Source: Bifidobacteriaceae bacterium
GTDB lineage: Bacteria > Actinomycetota > Actinomycetes > Actinomycetales > WQXJ01
Direction of reading: 5' to 3'
Length of the DNA stretch: 6,037 nt
Assembly: GCA_031272565.1 (NCBI GenBank)
Contig: JAISTN010000239.1
Location: forward strand, 1-6,037
Notes under the pieces: generated by a model
Told to the model about the DNA's origin: nothing
Databases searched by the model: none
Seen by the model: the letters and a program-made list of their open reading frames with translations, nothing else
Program-made: the position numbers and the translations under genes
Shown here: one piece after another, positions 1-5,472 of the stretch
How positions within the stretch are numbered: the stretch's first letter is position 1
Layout: each line of letters begins with the position of its first letter

Positions 1-110
1 GATCTCCGCCGCTTCCGGGCGGCGGCGCCCCCCGCGGGTTGGTCAGGCGCCGGCCGGACCGCCCGGCGGGCCAGCCCGCCGGACGGATCCGTTTGTGCCG
101 TGACACTCAT
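1..110 (-). CDS. ABC sugar permease, N-terminal fragment (MalF/UgpA-like), cut by window edge
   Basis: An ATG at 108-110 opens a frame that stays open to the left edge, giving 36 codons. The peptide starts MSVTAQTDPSGG and ends with a basic cluster ARKRRR. A polar, Pro/Gly/Ala-rich cytoplasmic tail ending in Arg/Lys just before the first membrane helix is typical of the first inner-membrane permease of CUT1 sugar ABC importers. No membrane helix lies inside the window, so family assignment rests mainly on position: it begins 25 nt after the stop of the sugar-binding protein gene, where the MalF-type permease usually lies. A GGAG at 121-124 gives a somewhat long 10-nt spacing to the ATG. Frame and start are fairly safe; function is inferred from context. 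Confidence 0.62.
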   Translation of the reverse strand, partial: MSVTAQTDPSGGLARRAVRPAPDQPAGGAAARKRRR

Positions 111-135
111 TGCACCGGATCTCCAGGTTGGCCGC

Positions 136-1587
136 TCAAGGTTGGAGCGGCGACACCGTCGAATCGGTCTGGATCTGATCCGCGATCGCCTGGGCATCCA
201 CGGTGGTGCCTAGGATTTGTTCCACGCCCACCACCAGGGCTTGCAGGGTCTCCGCCGTTTGCAGCTTTTGGCGTGATTCGACTTGGGCGATCTTTTCGAC
301 CTCGCCGAACAGTTCCTGGATGGCGGGCTTCTGGACCGCGTTGTCAACCAGGTCGACCTGTTCCCAATCGGCCTCGACGCCTACCAGCGAAGGTGTCAGG
401 TCTAGGGCGTTCATGACGGTCCGCGAGCCTTCTTCGGTCATGGTCAGCCAGGCCACGAAGATCTCCGCCGCTTCCTTGTTCTTCGAATCCTTGTTGACCG
501 CCAGGCCGTAGTCGACTTCCGCGAACAACTGCGGCGTCCAGTCGTTGCCGGCCAGGTTGGGGAACATCACCGGCACCATCACGAATGGTTCGGGGTTGGA
601 CACGCCGGCCGCTTCCATGGAGGCGATGGCGCTGGATTTGCGCGAATACTGGGCGTACCAGGTGCCCATCGAGTTCATGGCTGCCCGTTGCGACATGAAG
701 TCGTTGTTGGAGTCCGGGTAGTGGATCTTGCCCACGGTGTCCTTCTCGATGATGCCGTCGGCCTGCATTTGGCGCATGATTCCGATGGCCTCGACCATGA
801 TGGGCTCGTTCCATTCCCGTTGGCCTTGGCAAGCTTGCAGGAAGAAGTCTGGGTCGATCGAGTTCAGCACCACGCGCAGCAGTTCGCTGGCGAAGGTTTG
901 GCCGCCGCCGGAACCGAGGCCGTAGCAGATGATGCCGGCGTCGTTGAACGTCTTGCAGACATCGACCCACTCCTGCAGGGTGGTGGGGGCTTTCAGGCCG
1001 TACTGGTCAAACAGGGTCTGGTTGATCCACAGGAAACCGGCCGCGACACCGCCCAGCGGGGCGCCGGTCAGTTTGCCGTCCAGGGTCAGGTTGCTGGAGA
1101 AGCCGGGTGTCCACTTGGTCGCGTAGTCCGGTCCCAGCCAGTTGGTGGCCAACTGAGTCAGGTCTTCCACGTAGTCGGCGTAGAGCACCACGCCGCCGGT
1201 GTCACCGCCGGGGGCGACGTTCCAGACATCGGGGCCTTCACCGGCCGCCAGGGCCGCCCGCAGGGACGGCTTGTACTGTGTGTTTTCGAAGTTCTTGAAG
1301 GTCACCTTGATGTTGGGGTAGACCTTGTTGAACTCCTTGATGTAGTTGTCGCCCACGTCCTTGTCTGGGGTCCAGCCCCACCAGGCGACTTCGCCGGTGA
1401 CGGAACTGGCGGTTTCGGGGCTGGCCGCGCTGGCGCTGTCGCCACCGTCGCTACCGGCCGCGGTGGTGTCACCACCGCTGCTGCTGGTGCTGCCCGCGTC
1501 GTCGCCGCCGCAGGCGGCCACGGTCATGGCCAGGGTAACGGCTGCCGCGAACGCGATCACGGTCCTGAGGTGTTGGGCTGTGCGCAT
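136..1587 (-). CDS. Extracellular solute-binding lipoprotein of a CUT1-type carbohydrate ABC importer
   Basis: This 483-residue protein is the substrate-capturing lipoprotein of an ABC importer, anchored on the outer face of the membrane. It begins with a lipoprotein signal: basic n-region (R2, R8), hydrophobic stretch to about residue 22, and lipobox VAAC with the lipidated Cys at 26. A Gly/Ser/Thr/Ala tether (27-64) follows. The mature part has family-1 binding-protein features: VAWWGWTP (67-74), KEFNKVYPNIKV (84-95), AALAAGEGPDVW (111-122), and a late GLAVNKDSKNKEAAEIFVAWL (361-381, hinge/C-lobe). Three Cys in the mature part (211, 221, 253) could form a disulfide. Start chosen at 1587 because the signal peptide starts there and AAGGAGAAG lies 6 nt upstream; the same frame is open to 2013 but that extension is not protein-like. 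Its place after tetronate-type catabolic genes and before a permease suggests a C4 acid sugar or a conjugate as ligand, although CUT1 proteins usually bind neutral sugars. Confidence 0.93.
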   Translation of the reverse strand: MRTAQHLRTVIAFAAAVTLAMTVAACGGDDAGSTSSSGGDTTAAGSDGGDSASAASPETASSVTGEVAWWGWTPDKDVGDNYIKEFNKVYPNIKVTFKNFENTQYKPSLRAALAAGEGPDVWNVAPGGDTGGVVLYADYVEDLTQLATNWLGPDYATKWTPGFSSNLTLDGKLTGAPLGGVAAGFLWINQTLFDQYGLKAPTTLQEWVDVCKTFNDAGIICYGLGSGGGQTFASELLRVVLNSIDPDFFLQACQGQREWNEPIMVEAIGIMRQMQADGIIEKDTVGKIHYPDSNNDFMSQRAAMNSMGTWYAQYSRKSSAIASMEAAGVSNPEPFVMVPVMFPNLAGNDWTPQLFAEVDYGLAVNKDSKNKEAAEIFVAWLTMTEEGSRTVMNALDLTPSLVGVEADWEQVDLVDNAVQKPAIQELFGEVEKIAQVESRQKLQTAETLQALVVGVEQILGTTVDAQAIADQIQTDSTVSPLQP

Positions 1588-1593
1588 TGCTAA

Positions 1594-1602
1594 CTTCTCC
1601 TT
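1594..1602 (-). promoter_or_regulatory. Strong ribosome binding site fixing the binding-protein start
   Basis: AAGGAGAAG on the minus strand, 6 nt before the ATG at 1585-1587. It is a near-perfect anti-16S match and sits directly before the lipoprotein signal peptide, which rules out the in-frame upstream ATG at 2013. Confidence 0.85.
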
Positions 1603-1681
1603 TGTCTCTTCAGAGGCGATTTGCTCGGTTGATGGTTGTGAGTTATGGGTTTTGGGTTGTAGTTGTGGTTGGTCTTCAGTT

Positions 1682-1798
1682 GGCTCGGCTGGCTCGGTTG
1701 CCCCGTGTTTACCCGGGGGCGGGGGGTTGGGCCTCGGTGTGGCCGGTTCAGCCTCGGTTTGGCTCCACCTTGGCTCCGTCTGGCCCCACCGGCCGGCC
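1682..1798. repeat. Degenerate short direct repeats, GGCTCGG/GCCTCGG type
   Basis: On the plus strand GGCTCGGCT (1682-1690) is followed at once by GGCTCGGTT (1691-1699), a 9-bp unit repeated with one mismatch. Further on, GCCTCGGTGTGGC (1731-1743) and GCCTCGGTTTGGC (1751-1763) match at 12 of 13 positions with a 20-bp period. They are followed by related TTGGCTCC and CTGGCCCC segments up to the palindrome GGCCGGCC (1791-1798). The gap thus looks built from drifting short duplications. No terminal inverted repeats or coding potential suggest a mobile element. Confidence 0.5.
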
Positions 1799-1799
1799 A

Positions 1800-2633
1800 T
1801 CACCCCGCCGGCACCAGCCCGATGGCGCGGCCCGGCGCCCCCGAACCGCCCCGCAGCTTCAGGCCCAGGAAGGCGAACAGGGCCCCCACCGGCGGCAGGG
1901 CGGCCAGGCCGCCCAGCCCCTCGATGAAGCTCATGCCACGCGACAGGGCCGCGAAGTGGGCCGGGGCGCCATCGTGCACCGAACCCATCGAGGGCGAATC
2001 GGAGCCGGTGCAACGCACGCCACGGTCCGCCAGGGCGTCGATGAAGCTGACATCCGGGGCTGGCCAGCCCAGGGACTTGCCTTGGCGCGGCCAGGCGACA
2101 TAGGCCAGGCCCGCCTCGCCCGCCTTGTAGTGGAGCACGTCCCAGTCGGACCGGATCAGCACAATGTCGCCCGGTTCAATCGGCCCGTGCGCGGCTTCGA
2201 AAGCCTCGACATCGGCCGCCGTGGCGTAGCGGGACACGCCCGGTGTGCCGCCGGCCGGGTCCGCCAGGTGCCGCAGGTCCAGCACCTTGGCGGGGCCCAT
2301 GAAGTCGGTCAGTGCCACTTGGTCGGCGTAGACGTCACCGGCCGGGCCGGCATCGGGCAAGCCAGAGCCGGAAGGGGCAATGCGGTGTGAGGGGGCGTCG
2401 AAGTGCGTCCCTACGTGCTCGTCCATCACCAGGGTGGCGGTGTAGTAGCCGCCTTCCGGTGACACCAGTTCGTCCGGCAGGCCCGGCTGGTCCACAAACC
2501 AGTTGTGAATGCGGTGCTGGTAGGGCATGTGGCCGGGCCAGGAGCAGGGCAGGGATGAGGCGATGGTGAGTGACAGGTCGGCCACTTGCCACCCGTGGGT
2601 GGCCAACCAGGTGCTGGGCGGGATCTGGGTCAT
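1800..2633 (-). CDS. Cyclase-family (kynurenine formamidase-like) metal-dependent hydrolase
   Basis: This 277-residue protein carries the family signature HVGTHFDAPSH at 73-83. In relatives such as kynurenine formamidase and isatin hydrolase, the corresponding His, His and Asp bind a divalent metal (Mn or Zn) and the last His assists catalysis. The N-terminal VADLSLTI (17-24) matches the usual 'DLS' opening strand, and the C-terminal H226 with FIEGL (236-240) fits the family's distal His/Glu pair. Relatives hydrolyse amide or cyclic bonds (formamides, isatin, possibly lactones). The start overlaps the dehydrogenase stop in ATGA and has GGAAGGA 7 nt upstream, so it should be translationally coupled. 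No tryptophan-degradation genes are nearby, so a kynurenine role is unlikely; opening a lactone or releasing a tetronate from a conjugate is an inference from the neighbours. The start and fold are safe; the substrate is unknown. Confidence 0.9.
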   Translation of the reverse strand: MTQIPPSTWLATHGWQVADLSLTIASSLPCSWPGHMPYQHRIHNWFVDQPGLPDELVSPEGGYYTATLVMDEHVGTHFDAPSHRIAPSGSGLPDAGPAGDVYADQVALTDFMGPAKVLDLRHLADPAGGTPGVSRYATAADVEAFEAAHGPIEPGDIVLIRSDWDVLHYKAGEAGLAYVAWPRQGKSLGWPAPDVSFIDALADRGVRCTGSDSPSMGSVHDGAPAHFAALSRGMSFIEGLGGLAALPPVGALFAFLGLKLRGGSGAPGRAIGLVPAG

Positions 2634-3679
2634 GGCTGGGTCCTTCCGTACTGCTGCCGGATGCGTTCGTTGCAGGCTGTGAAGCGGGCGCCGGCCAGGA
2701 AGGCCGAGTTCATCGTGGCGGGCGAGGCCTTGCCCGTGCCGGCAATGTCAAACGCCGTGCCGTGGTCCACCGAGGTCCGCAGGATCGGCAGCCCGGTGGT
2801 GACGGAGACGGTGGCGTCAAAGTCGTAAGTCTTGGTCGCTATGTGGCCTTGGTCGTGGTACAGCGACAAGATGCCGTCAAACTGGCCTTGGAGGCCCAGG
2901 TGGAAGACCGAGTCCGCCGGGATGGGGCCGGCCACGGCGGGCTGCCCGGGGGGCAAGGTGGCGTTGACGCGGCCAATGGCGGGCGCAATCTGATCGATTT
3001 CTTCCCGTCCAAAGTGGCCGCCCTCACCGCCGTGCGGGTTCAGCGCGGCCACGGCCAGGCGCGGCTCCGGGTAGCCGAAGACTCGCAGCGCGGTCAGTGC
3101 CCGGTGCAGGCAGGCCTCGATCAGGTCGGCTTTGATGGCGGCCACGGCTTGGGCCAGCGACATGTGGCGGGTGGCGAAGAAGACACACAGATTGCCCACC
3201 ACGAACATGGTGTCCGTCGCCTGGGCTCGGGTGAGGTCTTGGATCAGCTCGGTGTGGCCCAGGAAGCTGGAACCGGAGGCCCAGATGGCTTCCTTGTTGA
3301 TGGGGCTGGTGACCACGCCGTCCACCCGTCCGGCAAGGGCGTCTGCCACCGCCCGCTCGATGGCCACCACGGCGGCCCGCCCGGCTTGCGCCTGAACCTG
3401 GCCAAACGCAATCTGGCTGGCCTGCGGCACTTGCCCGATGTCGATCACGTCGACCACTCCCGGGTCGCCACCGGCCTGCCGCGGGTCTTGGAGGGGGTGG
3501 ATGGTGGGCTGGAGGCCGCTGATGGCGGCCGCCCGTTCCAGTACCGCCGGGTCGCCGTAGACCACGGCCCGGGCTTTGGCCCGCATGGCGGGGTCAGTGA
3601 CGGTCATGACGGTGATCTCGGGCCCGATGCCGGCCGGGTCGCCGGCGGTCACCGCCAGCACGGGCAGTTGGCTGTTCAT
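2630..3679 (-). CDS. pdxA2: PdxA-family dehydrogenase, probably PdxA2-type 4-phospho-tetronate dehydrogenase
   Basis: This 349-residue protein is a full-length PdxA-family NAD-dependent oxidative decarboxylase. It opens with TAGDPAGIGPEI (11-22). It keeps the three His that bind the metal in PdxA: GHTE (H142), NPHGGEGG (H216) and YHDQG (H275). It also has TSPINKEA (124-131) and near the end DHGTAFDIAGTGKA (305-318). Classic PdxA acts in vitamin B6 synthesis on 4-phosphohydroxy-L-threonine; PdxA2 oxidises 4-phospho-D-threonate or 4-phospho-D-erythronate, which decarboxylates to dihydroxyacetone phosphate. The catabolic role is favoured because a DUF1537 kinase lies 2 nt upstream, no pdxJ is present, and actinobacteria usually make B6 through PdxS/PdxT. 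The start at 3679 has GGAGG 8 nt upstream and matches the family N-terminus; the frame is open back to 4204, but that part overlaps the kinase and is not protein-like. The exact epimer used cannot be read from the sequence. Confidence 0.92.
   Translation of the reverse strand: MNSQLPVLAVTAGDPAGIGPEITVMTVTDPAMRAKARAVVYGDPAVLERAAAISGLQPTIHPLQDPRQAGGDPGVVDVIDIGQVPQASQIAFGQVQAQAGRAAVVAIERAVADALAGRVDGVVTSPINKEAIWASGSSFLGHTELIQDLTRAQATDTMFVVGNLCVFFATRHMSLAQAVAAIKADLIEACLHRALTALRVFGYPEPRLAVAALNPHGGEGGHFGREEIDQIAPAIGRVNATLPPGQPAVAGPIPADSVFHLGLQGQFDGILSLYHDQGHIATKTYDFDATVSVTTGLPILRTSVDHGTAFDIAGTGKASPATMNSAFLAGARFTACNERIRQQYGRTQP
2641..2647 (-). promoter_or_regulatory. Ribosome binding site of the hydrolase, inside the dehydrogenase 3' end
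   Basis: GGAAGGA on the minus strand, 7 nt before the ATG at 2631-2633. It lies within the last codons of the upstream gene, and the ATG overlaps that gene's TGA, a layout typical of translational coupling. Confidence 0.75.
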
Positions 3680-3681
3680 GG

Positions 3682-5259
3682 TCAGTGCCTCCGTTCCAGG
3701 AGCGGTTGGAGTGGGAGTTGAGGGCCGTCCGCCGGGGCGAGGGTTGCCGTCGTTGCCGCCGGGGCGGCGGGAGCGGCCGGCGGGGCGGCCAGTGATGGCG
3801 GCTGGCTGAGGGCGGCGACGCAGGCCAGGGCGGCGGTGGCCGGGCCGACGAGGCCGCCCTTGGTCACCACCGGCAGGCCGTCGTGGGGTCCGCCAACTAG
3901 CGTGCCCAGCATGGCCAGGGGCAAGACCTGGCGGTGGACGCGCAGGCCGGTGGCACCGAGGGCTTGCAGCACGGCGGCGGCCGTGTCGCCGCCGGTCAGG
4001 TACAAGCCGGATGGTTTGACCGCGGCCATGGCGGCCGTGGCCAGGCGGCCCAGAAGCTGGGCCGTGGCCTGGGCCGTGGTCGCGTTTGGCGGTCCGGCTG
4101 GGGGAGTGGCTTGGAGGCCGAGGATGGCGGCCCCGCCGCCGGCCGCCCGAGCCAGGCGCTGTACGGCGGCAGCCACGAGGTGATCTGACTTGGCGTGGCA
4201 GCACTGAGCTGCCTCGCTGGGCGTCAGGCGGCCCTCGGTGTGGAGTTCGGTGTCTCCGCCTGATGATGCGGCGGGGCGCTGGCCGACGTCGCCGAGGCCG
4301 TCCGGGAGGTGTGAATCAGCCCTAGGGGCGGCGGCAGCGGGGGTCATCTCTGGTAGTGCGGAGAGGTCTAGGTAATCGATTGCTGCGTGGCGTTTGGTGC
4401 GTAACAGGTCGAGTTGCGACTGGGTTTGCCCACTGGTCGAACCGGCCAGCACCAGGACCCGGCCCGCTGGCGGCGCGGCCGGGGTTAGCGCCAGCGCCGC
4501 GAGTTCGGCCGTGAACGGCCCGGGGTCGACCGCCAGCCAGCTCAGGGCCGGCGGCCGGCCAGTTGGGATAGAACCGGCCTGAGGCGCCGAAACGGGGCTC
4601 TGACCAGCCAGAACAGCCGCCTGGGCGATGTTTGCCAGGTCGTCATCGGCCGCCGCGTCTACCACCACTATGTCGCTGGCCTGGGCCGCCGCTGCCAGGG
4701 CTGTCGCCAAGGCTGGCAGCCCGGTGCGCACCTGGTCCAGGTGGACCTCGGTGACGGCGGCTCGCCCGGTGGTTTCGAACAGGCGGCTGATGCGCGATTC
4801 GGTCACCGGGCGTAGCGGATCGGCGCCGGCCGGCGTCTGGCTGACGGGCACGCCATCGAGCAGTTGCACGCCCTGCCGGGTAGTGCGGCCGGCCGCGGGG
4901 TGGGCGGCCACCACCAGGGCGGCTACGCGCTGACTGGGGCGCTGGCGGCGGACTGCCCTCAGCAGCGCCAGGGTTTCTGGGGCCAGGTTGCCCCGCAGCG
5001 TCGTGTCGATCCGCTTGGCCACCAACGCGGCCGCCAGGTCGATGCCAGAACAGACCTGTTTGAGCAGGTCAGCGGCCTGAGTGGGCGGTAGGTTGCGGGA
5101 GTTGGTGGAGATCGCGGCGGCATCGGGCAGCAGATCGGCGAGAGGCCAGGCGCGGGGTGGAGCCGGGAAGGTGACAGAACTGAAGCCCAGGGCGGCCAGG
5201 GCACCGGCGGTGGCGTTCGCACCGGTCAGGTCGTCAGCAACGGCCACCAGTCCTACCAC
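3682..5259 (-). CDS. dtnK: Four-carbon acid sugar kinase (DUF1537 family, DtnK-like)
   Basis: This 525-residue protein is a two-domain cytoplasmic kinase expected to phosphorylate a tetronate (D-threonate, D-erythronate or similar) at O4 with ATP. The N-terminal substrate domain shows VADDLTGAN (7-15), STNSR (51-55), KRIDTTLRGN (82-91, family form 'K-DSTLRG') and HPAAGRTT (120-127). The C-terminal nucleotide domain shows VLVLAGSTSGQTQSQ (268-282), LYLTGGDTA (419-427) and VVTKGGLVG (464-472). The product would feed the dehydrogenase that starts 2 nt after its stop. The GTG start is supported by GGGAG 7 nt upstream; an ATG at 5271-5273 is out of frame. Oddities: a low-complexity linker of about 50 residues (303-357) splits the C-terminal domain; the usual Pro-Gly-Val-Pro-like turn before the last motif reads LPLAM (446-450); and the last 40 residues are an Ala/Pro-rich tail. 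Family is sure; substrate and full activity are less so. Confidence 0.9.
   Translation of the reverse strand: MVGLVAVADDLTGANATAGALAALGFSSVTFPAPPRAWPLADLLPDAAAISTNSRNLPPTQAADLLKQVCSGIDLAAALVAKRIDTTLRGNLAPETLALLRAVRRQRPSQRVAALVVAAHPAAGRTTRQGVQLLDGVPVSQTPAGADPLRPVTESRISRLFETTGRAAVTEVHLDQVRTGLPALATALAAAAQASDIVVVDAAADDDLANIAQAAVLAGQSPVSAPQAGSIPTGRPPALSWLAVDPGPFTAELAALALTPAAPPAGRVLVLAGSTSGQTQSQLDLLRTKRHAAIDYLDLSALPEMTPAAAAPRADSHLPDGLGDVGQRPAASSGGDTELHTEGRLTPSEAAQCCHAKSDHLVAAAVQRLARAAGGGAAILGLQATPPAGPPNATTAQATAQLLGRLATAAMAAVKPSGLYLTGGDTAAAVLQALGATGLRVHRQVLPLAMLGTLVGGPHDGLPVVTKGGLVGPATAALACVAALSQPPSLAAPPAAPAAPAATTATLAPADGPQLPLQPLLERRH
3688..3692 (-). promoter_or_regulatory. Ribosome binding site of the PdxA-family gene
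   Basis: GGAGG on the minus strand, 8 nt before the ATG at 3677-3679. It sits within the last kinase codons and decides for the 349-residue form over longer in-frame starts up to 4204. Confidence 0.8.
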
Positions 5260-5266
5260 GGCTTTG

Positions 5267-5271
5267 CTCCC
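5267..5271 (-). promoter_or_regulatory. Ribosome binding site supporting the GTG start of the kinase
   Basis: GGGAG on the minus strand, 7 nt before the GTG at 5257-5259. The N-terminal family motif (ADDLTGA) falls at residues 8-14, at the expected distance from this start. Confidence 0.7.
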
Positions 5272-5286
5272 ATGCTCCGGCGAATG

Positions 5287-5300
5287 AGATAACGTTTACA
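5287..5300 (-). promoter_or_regulatory. LacI/cre-like operator candidate in front of the kinase operon
   Basis: The minus strand reads TGTAAACGTTATCT, 27 nt before the kinase start. It matches the cre/LacI-type consensus TGNAANCGNTNNCA at 8 of 9 fixed positions; only the last base differs. It is also the most AT-rich spot of the gap and could overlap the -10 region: TTGCCC (5315-5320) lies 16 nt from TAAACG (5293-5298). LacI-family repressors of actinobacteria commonly use such sites, so catabolite or substrate control by a regulator encoded elsewhere is possible. It is a single site found by eye. Confidence 0.35.
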
Positions 5301-5302
5301 GT

Positions 5303-5377
5303 GTTGCATGAAATGGGCAACTGGTGCAACATGGTTGGGCGAAGTGAGCAACTTCCGTGTTGCTCTGCGCGGGTTGC
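5303..5377. promoter_or_regulatory. Cluster of six GTTGC/GCAAC elements, candidate regulator operator
   Basis: Within 75 bp the pentamer GTTGC or its complement GCAAC occurs six times: GTTGC at 5303, GCAAC at 5317, 5326 and 5348, GTTGC at 5359 and 5373. Two pairs form good inverted repeats: GTTGCA (5303-5308) with TGCAAC (5325-5330), and GAGCAAC (5346-5352) with GTTGCTC (5359-5365), 6 nt apart. The cluster lies between the divergent kinase and DeoR-family genes, where the DeoR-family protein would be expected to bind and repress both promoters. Multiple spaced half-sites are common for this family. Binding is inferred. Confidence 0.5.
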
Positions 5378-5443
5378 TGGGCTGAGGCCTGGCGGCCTGG
5401 CAGGCTGAACGCTGGACTGGGGCGATGGGGCCCGGGTGAACCG

Positions 5444-5449
5444 AAGGAG
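5444..5449 (+). promoter_or_regulatory. Ribosome binding site of the DeoR-family gene
   Basis: AAGGAG lies 5 nt before the ATG at 5455 and 14 nt before a second in-frame ATG at 5464, so it favours the first. Confidence 0.75.
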
Positions 5450-5454
5450 CCAGG

Positions 5455-5472
5455 ATGGGGCAGATGGGGCAG
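5455..5472 (+). repeat. Tandem 9-bp repeat at the regulator start codon
   Basis: ATGGGGCAG occurs twice in a row, giving two in-frame ATGs and the peptide MGQMGQ. It is probably a slippage duplication; either ATG could start translation, but the SD spacing favours the first. Confidence 0.6.

Larger units (their letters stand above)
1588..1799 (-). promoter_or_regulatory. 212-nt intergenic leader of the binding-protein gene with a G-free segment
   Basis: This gap lies between the hydrolase stop and the binding-protein start. In the RNA sense (minus strand), 1627-1673 contains no G at all: 22 A, 21 C and 4 U in 47 nt. Just upstream, around 1711-1730, the RNA is C-rich (CCCAACCCCCCGCCCCCGGG). 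C-rich, G-poor RNA is the known signature of Rho-loading sites and is also poorly structured. This could let transcription from the catabolic genes be attenuated before the transporter genes, or give an open leader for high expression of the binding protein. No convincing -35/-10 pair was seen; a weak TAACTC lies in the G-free part. No intrinsic terminator with a U-run was found. The role is inferred from composition only. Confidence 0.5.
5260..5454. promoter_or_regulatory. Divergent promoter region between the catabolic operon and the regulator gene
   Basis: This 195-nt gap must hold the promoters for both directions. The right part (5378-5442) is G-rich on the plus strand and shows no clear promoter boxes. 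For the plus direction, TTGCAT (5304-5309) with CAACAT (5327-5332) at 17 nt is a weak candidate pair lying inside the GTTGC cluster. No RNA gene or terminator was seen. Confidence 0.5.

Noticed and set aside
63..82. Perfect 9-bp inverted repeat CCGGCGGGC/GCCCGCCGG downstream of the binding protein, as a terminator
   Set aside because: It lies inside the permease N-terminal coding frame, has a loop of only 2 nt and no U-run after it on the minus strand; it is likely a GC-codon coincidence.
1..475. Identical 16-nt word GATCTCCGCCGCTTCC at 1-16 and 460-475
   Set aside because: Both copies lie in minus-strand coding sequence, in different reading frames, with no flanking similarity; chance in GC-rich codons is enough.
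1714..1730. G-rich run GGGGGCGGGGGGTTGGG as a G-quadruplex
   Set aside because: The runs do not give four separate GGG tracts with normal loops; only a weak two-tetrad form would be possible.
1588..2013. 142-residue N-terminal extension of the binding protein in the same frame
   Set aside because: It overlaps the hydrolase gene, is Pro/Gly/Arg-rich without domain features, and the lipoprotein signal with a strong SD starts at 1587.
2630..3679. Dehydrogenase as a vitamin B6 biosynthesis enzyme
   Set aside because: No pdxJ or other B6 gene is near, and it is tightly coupled to a DUF1537 kinase; the catabolic PdxA2 role fits better, though sequence alone does not exclude the other.
2570..3721. 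Long plus-strand open frame of 383 codons opposite the dehydrogenase, and a similar one of 301 codons at 688-1593 opposite the binding protein
   Set aside because: Both are antisense shadows caused by GC-rich codon bias; they lack recognisable domains while the opposite strand holds clear family motifs.
3680..4204. 175-residue extension of the PdxA-family frame into the kinase gene
   Set aside because: It is Arg/Pro/Gly-rich shadow sequence of the kinase; the family N-terminus and an SD fix the start at 3679.
5425..5439. Mini reading frame ATG-GGG-CCC-GGG-TGA upstream of the regulator
   Set aside because: No SD precedes it and a four-codon frame is expected by chance.
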